Shown one piece after another: positions 6,933 through 10,800 of a DNA stretch of 10,800 bases. This DNA is from Eubacteriales bacterium (GTDB lineage Bacteria > Bacillota_A > Clostridia > Lachnospirales > Lachnospiraceae): assembly GCA_030527765.1 (NCBI GenBank), contig JAUNAE010000097.1:1-10800 (forward strand), in the 5' to 3' direction. The stretch's first letter is position 1, and each line of letters begins with the position of its first letter. The position numbers and the translations under genes were made by a program. Under the pieces are notes generated by a model. The model had not been told where the DNA came from. It ran no database searches and saw only the letters and a list, made by a program, of their open reading frames with translations.

Positions 6933-6965
6933 AATCTAGTATACGTTTCATAGATTAAATAACAG

Positions 6966-7023
6966 AATGACCTAAGTCATCTTGGATGAATTTTTCAAGA
7001 TCACTTAGGTCATTTCTTTTTCA
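6966..7023 (+). terminator. strong rho-independent terminator
   Basis: AATGACCTAAGT and ATCTTG on the left pair with CAAGAT and ACTTAGGTCATT on the right (ending 7014), interrupted only by a C-C mismatch. The stem totals 18 pairs and is followed by TCTTTTT. It ends the tannase-like gene. The convergent esterase gene, ending at 7102, has only a weak GAGAAATTTTCTC palindrome near 7079-7091, so it may also use this stem. Confidence 0.9.
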
Positions 7024-7101
7024 ATCAAGGATATGCGGATTGGATTTACACCAGTATTAAATGGATTCCCGATCAAATGAGAAAATTTCTCTCTTTTTTG
7101 G

Positions 7102-8217
7102 TTACTTTATATACTGCATCACAAATGCTTCTTCTCGATCCATGCAGTTCCTGGCCCCAGGGCTCGTGGTAAATGTATCACTAAAGCCGTGCCCCAAGAT
7201 CTCTATAGAAGGATCACAGTAGTAATGCTCATTGTCAGAGCCGACAGCCTGTAATGCAGCTTCGAGATCCAATGAAGACTGATAAAAAATATTTGTATCA
7301 TTACTGGAGATAATGAACATAGGGACAGTTTTACCGGTAATATACTTACTGGCATCAATCAGCGCACCTTTTCCGGATTTTAAATTATGGGTTCCCATCC
7401 ATGTGCGAAGCATGGCATTCATTCGGAACTCAAAAACGTCCGGAGACAGTGCAGCCTCGTTTATAACGATGGCTTTAACCTGTGTTTCATCCACTACAGG
7501 AGTAAGCCCCATTGCCTCTGCATACTCTGCATTCTGCATGGCTACGCCGTACATTTCTACCATATCTGCTCCGGCAGAGCCACCCCTCAGAACGATTTGA
7601 CTCATATCAATGCCATATTCATCCCCATGCTGCAGGAAGAAATCAAGGACCTCGTTAACCTGGATAATCTGTACCGGAAAGGTGTATGCTGGAGCGAAGG
7701 CATATTCTACACTAATAACGTTGAAACCAAGCTTCAGATACTCCGTAAGATAACTCTCGTCCTCCTCTGTTGCCTGTACTACCGCCAGCGGATCACCTCC
7801 TGTCTTTGAGCCAAATAAGAATCCACCGCCATGGAAGTAAAACAGAGTTGGCCGCCTAACCGTATCATCATTATCCGGATAATAAATGTCACAAAAGCTG
7901 TTTGGATAGGTGGCAGCGTAGTTTACATCATTGACCAAAAGAGTGTTCGTAGAAGCGATAGTTCTGCGTCCCGGCTCATTTAAAGGTTCATAGGAGTTGG
8001 CATCCTCCATCCCCATTTGCTTTGCCAAGGATATCTGCAATGTTCTTATCAAAATGTTGGAAAAGGTAGGTTTTCCAACTCGCTCAGCTATAAAAAGTCC
8101 ACCGGAAATCAGTATAATAGCCGCTGATATTCCAGCCAGCACCTTCTTCAATCGTCCTTTCTTCTTAGGTTTCTTGTTGATTTCTGAACTGACAATTTCT
8201 ATATTCTGCTTGTCCAT
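7102..8217 (-). CDS. membrane-anchored HSL-type (GDXG) alpha/beta hydrolase / esterase
   Basis: This 371-residue esterase has a lysine-rich N-terminus (KKPKKKGRLKK, 15-25) followed by one membrane segment (about 26-44). It is therefore probably tethered with its catalytic domain outside. The catalytic domain shows the HSL-family oxyanion motif HGGGF (129-133), the nucleophile motif GGSAG with Ser214, Asp307 in SSNDTN and His343 in LGHGF, a complete triad. Members hydrolyse short-chain acyl esters; the natural substrate is unknown. The start at 8217 is supported by GGGAGG eight bases upstream. It is convergent with the tannase-like lipoprotein gene and divergent from a TetR regulator whose likely operator overlaps its promoter. 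The context suggests repression by TetR until a small ester or its product is present, which is inference. Confidence 0.92.
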   Translation of the reverse strand: MDKQNIEIVSSEINKKPKKKGRLKKVLAGISAAIILISGGLFIAERVGKPTFSNILIRTLQISLAKQMGMEDANSYEPLNEPGRRTIASTNTLLVNDVNYAATYPNSFCDIYYPDNDDTVRRPTLFYFHGGGFLFGSKTGGDPLAVVQATEEDESYLTEYLKLGFNVISVEYAFAPAYTFPVQIIQVNEVLDFFLQHGDEYGIDMSQIVLRGGSAGADMVEMYGVAMQNAEYAEAMGLTPVVDETQVKAIVINEAALSPDVFEFRMNAMLRTWMGTHNLKSGKGALIDASKYITGKTVPMFIISSNDTNIFYQSSLDLEAALQAVGSDNEHYYCDPSIEILGHGFSDTFTTSPGARNCMDREEAFVMQYIK

Positions 8218-8240
8218 ATTTCGTTCCTCCCATATTTGTC

Positions 8241-8269
8241 TTGACTTTTGAATGAGACAACTGTATCAT
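8241..8269 (+). promoter_or_regulatory. tetR promoter
   Basis: TTGACT (8241-8246) and TATCAT (8264-8269) are spaced by 17 nt, each 5/6 to consensus. The predicted start near 8276 lies just before the operator dyad, which suits autorepression. A TGAGACA box (8253-8259) sits in the spacer. Its -10 overlaps the -10 of the opposite-strand esterase promoter. Confidence 0.7.
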
Positions 8270-8289
8270 TTAAAAGTCGACTGAGTCAA
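8260..8289 (-). promoter_or_regulatory. esterase promoter, overlapping the tetR promoter face to face
   Basis: On the minus strand TTGACT (8284-8289) and TACAGT (8260-8265) are spaced by 18 nt, and the -10 carries an upstream TG (extended -10). The -35 lies inside the dyad at 8280-8299, so a bound TetR would block it directly. A TGAGACA box lies at its predicted start region. Confidence 0.55.
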
Positions 8290-8311
8290 GTGTCTCAGTA
8301 AAAATGAGACA
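8280..8311. promoter_or_regulatory. TetR operator with overlapping palindromes
   Basis: ACTGAGTCAAGTGTCTCAGT (8280-8299) is a dyad with 16 of 20 positions symmetric. TGTCTCA (8291-8297) and TGAGACA (8305-8311) form a second, perfect 7-bp inverted repeat with a 7-nt spacer that shares the central half-site. A third TGAGACA is at 8253-8259. The cluster covers both divergent promoters and ends five bases before the tetR ribosome binding site. This matches typical TetR-family operator size and position. Confidence 0.75.
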
Positions 8312-8329
8312 AAAAAGGAGAAATGTATC

Positions 8330-8839
8330 ATGGCAACATCAAAAGAAAGAAATACTTACGTGAAGGAACAAATCACAAGTACGCTTCTAAATATGCTAAA
8401 GAAAAAATCTCTGTCCGAGATCACGATCAGTATGCTTGTGAAAGAGGCACAAGTAGGTCGCGCTTCCTTTTACCGCAATTATGAAAGCCTGGAGGATGTC
8501 ATTGCACAATATGATAAAAAGATTGTTCATGCATGGGCTGAAACATTTGCAGTCGATCCTAATGCTAGTGCGCATAATGTTTTTACATCTCTTTTTAGAC
8601 ATTATAAGGAGCATGAGGACTTTTATATGATGCTTTATCGAAATGATATGACATATCTGATCCGGGATACCATCTATCATCGCGCTGGGATTCAGACGGG
8701 AATGAGTGATAACGAGAGCTATCGGCTGGCGTTTCTGTCCTATGGTATCTATGGCTGGGTGTGTGAATGGATGAAGCGTGGAATGAAAGAAATCCCAGAG
8801 GATGTAACTCAGATATTTCCAAATGGCTTGAGTCTGTGA
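8330..8839 (+). CDS. TetR/AcrR-family transcriptional regulator
   Basis: The 169-residue repressor has an N-terminal TetR helix-turn-helix (about 12-52, with ITISMLVKEAQVGRASFYRNY as its core). The C-terminal ligand domain (about 70-165: HEDFYMMLYRN, SYRLAFLSYGIYGWVCEWMKRGM) resembles the short TetR_C_7 type found in many Firmicutes. AGGAG at 8316-8320 precedes the ATG by nine bases. An out-of-frame ATG at 8323 is ignored. The divergent position and the palindromes in the shared promoter region point to control of the esterase gene at 7102-8217 and of itself. The ligand is unknown; an ester substrate or hydrolysis product is the simplest guess. The right-hand copy of the 86-bp repeat begins 18 bp after its stop, and no terminator is visible in between. 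Confidence 0.93.
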   Translation: MATSKERNTYVKEQITSTLLNMLKKKSLSEITISMLVKEAQVGRASFYRNYESLEDVIAQYDKKIVHAWAETFAVDPNASAHNVFTSLFRHYKEHEDFYMMLYRNDMTYLIRDTIYHRAGIQTGMSDNESYRLAFLSYGIYGWVCEWMKRGMKEIPEDVTQIFPNGLSL

Positions 8840-8857
8840 AGCAATTCTAATTTTCAG

Positions 8858-8943
8858 GCATCCCCTATCGTTATTTTATGCACCATCCCTGGCTTTTACA
8901 CGGGTTCATCGTTCATTGTATCAATATCATTGTCCAAACAGAG
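8858..8943 (+). repeat. 86-bp dispersed repeat, copy B (right flank of signalling/esterase module)
   Basis: This is the same-orientation partner of 2731-2816, differing at ten positions and with no gaps. The arms of the weak hairpin (ATGCACC around 8878, GGGTTCAT around 8903) pair less well than in copy A. The differences are scattered, so the copies are not a very recent duplication. Together the copies bracket about 6.0 kb (2817-8857) that contains exactly the two-component system, both esterases and TetR. Confidence 0.85.
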
Positions 8944-8989
8944 CAAATGTTGTTACAGAGAATTAATAAGAATCATTAAATATTATTGT

Positions 8990-9017
8990 TTGATGATGCC
9001 GCTTTTTTTGCTATAAT
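8990..9017 (+). promoter_or_regulatory. promoter for the nitroreductase leader
   Basis: TTGATG (8990-8995) and a perfect TATAAT (9012-9017) are spaced by 16 nt. The predicted start is near 9024, giving a 5' leader of about 145 nt before the ATG at 9168. Confidence 0.7.
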
Positions 9018-9030
9018 TTAATCGGATCAA

Positions 9031-9116
9031 GTAAGTTCCCGCTTCAAATGCGTAGAGCATTAAGCGATGGGGAGGGACTTGCGTAAGTTTCAGAAGCGGA
9101 TTGCAGGAATCTGCTT
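9031..9116 (+). ncRNA. structured 5' leader, candidate cis-regulatory RNA
   Basis: Three stems can be drawn. Outer stem P1 pairs AAGT and CCC (9033-9040) with GGGACTT (9074-9080). P2 pairs CGCTT (9040-9044) with AAGCG (9062-9066), continued by AATGC/GCATT around a GTAGA loop. P3 pairs AAGCGGATT (9094-9102) with AATCTGCTT (9108-9116) around GCAGG. Alternatives exist: ACTT (9077-9080) can pair with AAGT (9085-9088) instead of P1, and CGCTT can pair with AAGCG in P3's left arm. There is no T run after P3, so it would act on translation or RNA stability rather than as a terminator. It does not match the FMN, T-box or other riboswitch signatures I know. Confidence 0.45.
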
Positions 9117-9167
9117 GAATTAAACAACATGCCGCATAATAACAGATAAATATGGGAGGAATTTCAG

Positions 9168-9692
9168 ATGAATAATCAGGTATTGGAGTCGTTAAAGACA
9201 AGAAGAAGTGTAAGACGTTATAGTGATAAGCCGGTAGAGCAGGAAAGGCTTGATGCGATCATGGAGGCGGCTACCTATGCACCAACAGGAATGGGAAAAC
9301 AGTCACCGACAATCGTGCTTGTTAAGAACAAAGAGGTAAGAGATAAGATTTCAGCGATGAATGCGAAAGTTATGGGCAGCGATATGGATCCGTTTTATGG
9401 TGCTCCAGTTGTTGCAATCGTATTTGGAAACAAGGCAACCATTCCAACCTGGTATGAGGATGCAGCGCTTGTTGCAGGTAATTTAGTAAATGCTGCTCAT
9501 GCGGTAGGGGTAGATTCCTGCTATATCTGGAGAGCGAAAGAAGTATTTGAGTCAGAGGAAGGACTTGCTTTATTAAAAGAGTGGGGACTTGATGAGAATT
9601 ATATTGGTGTTGCAAACTGTATCTTAGGATATGGTGAAGGTGAAGCACCGGCTGCAAAAGAACGTAAAGCAGATTATGTAATTGAGGTCTAA
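9168..9692 (+). CDS. FMN-dependent nitroreductase family protein
   Basis: This compact 174-residue cytoplasmic flavoprotein is of the single-domain nitroreductase type, active as a dimer. TRRSVRRYSDKPV (11-23) is the FMN-phosphate-contacting motif. APTGMGKQSP (38-47) is the second conserved FMN loop. YEDAALVAGNLVNAAHAVGVDSCYI (96-120) is the long dimer/flavin helix, and CILGYGEGEAPAAKERK (151-167) is the usual C-terminal signature. It would reduce nitroaromatics, quinones or related electron acceptors with NAD(P)H; the physiological substrate is not known. GGGAGG (9154-9159) lies eight bases before the ATG. It has its own promoter and long leader, and a terminator directly after, so it is monocistronic. 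It is not closely similar to the nitroreductase-like gene at 1225, which has two half-domains. Confidence 0.94.
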   Translation: MNNQVLESLKTRRSVRRYSDKPVEQERLDAIMEAATYAPTGMGKQSPTIVLVKNKEVRDKISAMNAKVMGSDMDPFYGAPVVAIVFGNKATIPTWYEDAALVAGNLVNAAHAVGVDSCYIWRAKEVFESEEGLALLKEWGLDENYIGVANCILGYGEGEAPAAKERKADYVIEV

Positions 9693-9724
9693 AGCAGCTT
9701 TTATAAATGTAGCAGTCATTTTTT

Positions 9725-9756
9725 AAGGCACCGATCAGTAATGATCGATGCCTTTT
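9725..9756 (+). terminator. rho-independent terminator
   Basis: AAGGCACCGATCA (9725-9737) pairs with TGATCGATGCCTT (9742-9754) with one mismatch and a GTAA loop, followed by TTTT. It ends the nitroreductase gene six bases before the convergent aminotransferase stop. It is nearly identical to the hairpin at 2653-2685. On the minus strand it is followed by A residues, so it does not look bidirectional. Confidence 0.88.
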
Positions 9757-9761
9757 GTCGT

Positions 9762-10800
9762 TTAGATCAATTCTTTTAATTTTTCCAGTCTGCGCAATGC
9801 TTCGTCAAGTGTTGCTTCTTCCCTTGCGAAATGAAGTCGGATCAGATGATTAACATCTTCTTTAAAGAAGCTTGAACCCGGTACAGCTGCAACACCGATT
9901 TCACGGATCATCCATTCACAAAACTCTAAATCACTCCAATCATGAAACTGCGGCAATGCGAGAAAGTCAGAGATATCGAGCAGCACAAAGTAGGTTCCCT
10001 GCGGGACATTGTGTTTTAATCCGATGCGGTCGAGTCCCGCTAAAAAGTGGTCTCTCTTGGCAGTGTAAATTGCAAGAAGGTCATCGTAATAGGACTGCGG
10101 GAAATTTAAACCTGTCACAGCAGCTTCCTGAAGTGGAGCGGCAGCGCCGACGGTTAGGAAGTCGTGGACTTTCTTTGCGTGTTCCATCACCTGTTTTGGA
10201 CCTATCAGGTAACCAAGTCTCCATCCGGTAATGGAGTATGTCTTGGACAGAGAATTGCAGGTGATGGTATGGTCATACATTCCCGGAAGAGACGCCATGC
10301 AGGTATGATGATTTGGTGCATATACCATATGTTCATATACTTCATCAGTCACAACAAATGCATCATATTTTAAAGCGAGTTTTCCGATCGAGAGCAGTTC
10401 TTCCTCGGTAAATACTTTGCCGCATGGATTCGACGGATTACAAACGATGATTGCCTTTGCTCCGTCCTCAAATCCCTGCTCAATTAATTTAATATCAAAG
10501 TTGTATTCTGGTGGGACAAGCGGGATGTAGATTGGATCTGCTCCGGAAAGAATCGCGTCTGCACCATAATTTTCATAAAATGGTGAGAACACCATAACCT
10601 TATCGCCTGGATTACAGATAGTCATCATTGCAGCCATCATGGCTTCGGTACCGCCGCAGGTCACAACAATTTCTGTTTCAGGATCTATCGTTCTTCCAAT
10701 TGTTTTTCCCTGCTTTTTTGCGAGTGCTTCACGAAAATTTTTTGCACGCCGATTGTAAAATGAAGTTGCACACTTGATAAAAAAACGATCCATAGGATTC
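9762..10800 (-). CDS. class I/II PLP-dependent aminotransferase (partial, N-terminus outside window)
   Basis: This fold-type I aminotransferase would use PLP to transfer an amino group between an amino acid and a 2-oxo acid. Counting from an internal Met at 10793, the motifs are TCGGTEAM (45-52, cofactor phosphate), Tyr73 stacking region SPFYENYG, NPSNPCGKVF (119-128; Asn122), TDEVYEHMVY (Asp150, Tyr153), SLSKTYSITGWRLGY (Lys184 as the PLP Schiff-base lysine, Arg192), and Arg319 in LIRLHFA as the substrate-carboxylate arginine. The frame is open beyond that Met to the window edge, and about 60 N-terminal residues of the family are still missing, so the true start lies to the right. The sequence fits the aspartate/kynurenine-type subfamily, but substrate preference cannot be read from it. 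It is convergent with the nitroreductase and otherwise unrelated in context. Confidence 0.95.
   Translation of the reverse strand, partial: NPMDRFFIKCATSFYNRRAKNFREALAKKQGKTIGRTIDPETEIVVTCGGTEAMMAAMMTICNPGDKVMVFSPFYENYGADAILSGADPIYIPLVPPEYNFDIKLIEQGFEDGAKAIIVCNPSNPCGKVFTEEELLSIGKLALKYDAFVVTDEVYEHMVYAPNHHTCMASLPGMYDHTITCNSLSKTYSITGWRLGYLIGPKQVMEHAKKVHDFLTVGAAAPLQEAAVTGLNFPQSYYDDLLAIYTAKRDHFLAGLDRIGLKHNVPQGTYFVLLDISDFLALPQFHDWSDLEFCEWMIREIGVAAVPGSSFFKEDVNHLIRLHFAREEATLDEALRRLEKLKELI

Noticed and set aside
7024..7101. Short plus-strand reading frame (GYADWIYTSIKWIPDQ) after the tannase terminator
   Set aside because: It has no start codon or ribosome binding site, and it runs into the antisense of the esterase gene.
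9024..9167. FMN riboswitch or T-box before the FMN nitroreductase
   Set aside because: The conserved FMN-riboswitch segments and the T-box TGGNACC element are absent, and there is no terminator/antiterminator pair.
1..10800. CRISPR array, tRNA or rRNA genes, integrase or origin
   Set aside because: No regularly spaced short repeats, cloverleaf sequences, conserved rRNA blocks or recombinase motifs were found on either strand.

Overview
The window looks like a chromosomal segment of a low- to mid-GC Firmicute, most likely a gut Lachnospiraceae (Clostridia). The evidence is strong GGAGG-type ribosome binding sites, compact intergenic spaces with rho-independent terminators, and the kinds of protein families present. 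No rRNA, tRNA, CRISPR array, integrase or transposase is visible. Genus and species cannot be fixed from this sequence.

Left part (1-2700), a decaying redox/detoxification neighbourhood. It starts with the C-terminal part of an alpha/beta hydrolase whose frame is broken by a stop at 36-38. Next come a HxlR-type regulator (minus strand) and a divergent nitroreductase-like gene. Their shared 113-bp promoter region carries nested dyads that abut the nitroreductase -35 box. A quinone oxidoreductase/zinc-free alcohol dehydrogenase (MDR family) pseudogene follows, with most of its N-terminal domain deleted and its frame shifted. A strong terminator closes the block.

Central part (2731-8943), a signalling and esterase module bracketed by two directly oriented 86-bp repeats that are about 88% identical. 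It holds an OmpR-family response regulator and an overlapping histidine kinase. A 257-bp spacer follows, with a tandem 11-bp direct repeat that resembles an OmpR/PhoB-type binding site, then three consecutive inverted repeats. Next is a 618-aa lipoprotein of the subtype B tannase family. A convergent, membrane-anchored HSL-type esterase follows, transcribed divergently from a TetR-family regulator. The esterase and tetR promoters overlap face to face and sit among three TGAGACA boxes. A plausible reading is that the kinase senses a surface signal and controls the tannase-like lipoprotein, while TetR controls the second esterase and itself. Both esterases would act outside the membrane on ester substrates.

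Right part (8944-10800). A consensus-like promoter drives a leader of about 145 nt with three strong hairpins and alternative pairings, then a compact FMN nitroreductase and a terminator almost identical to the one at 2653. A convergent class I/II PLP-dependent aminotransferase runs off the right edge.

The most interesting items are the repeat-flanked module, the tannase homologue whose catalytic-acid position reads Gln, the palindrome-rich leader of that gene, and the structured leader of the nitroreductase.
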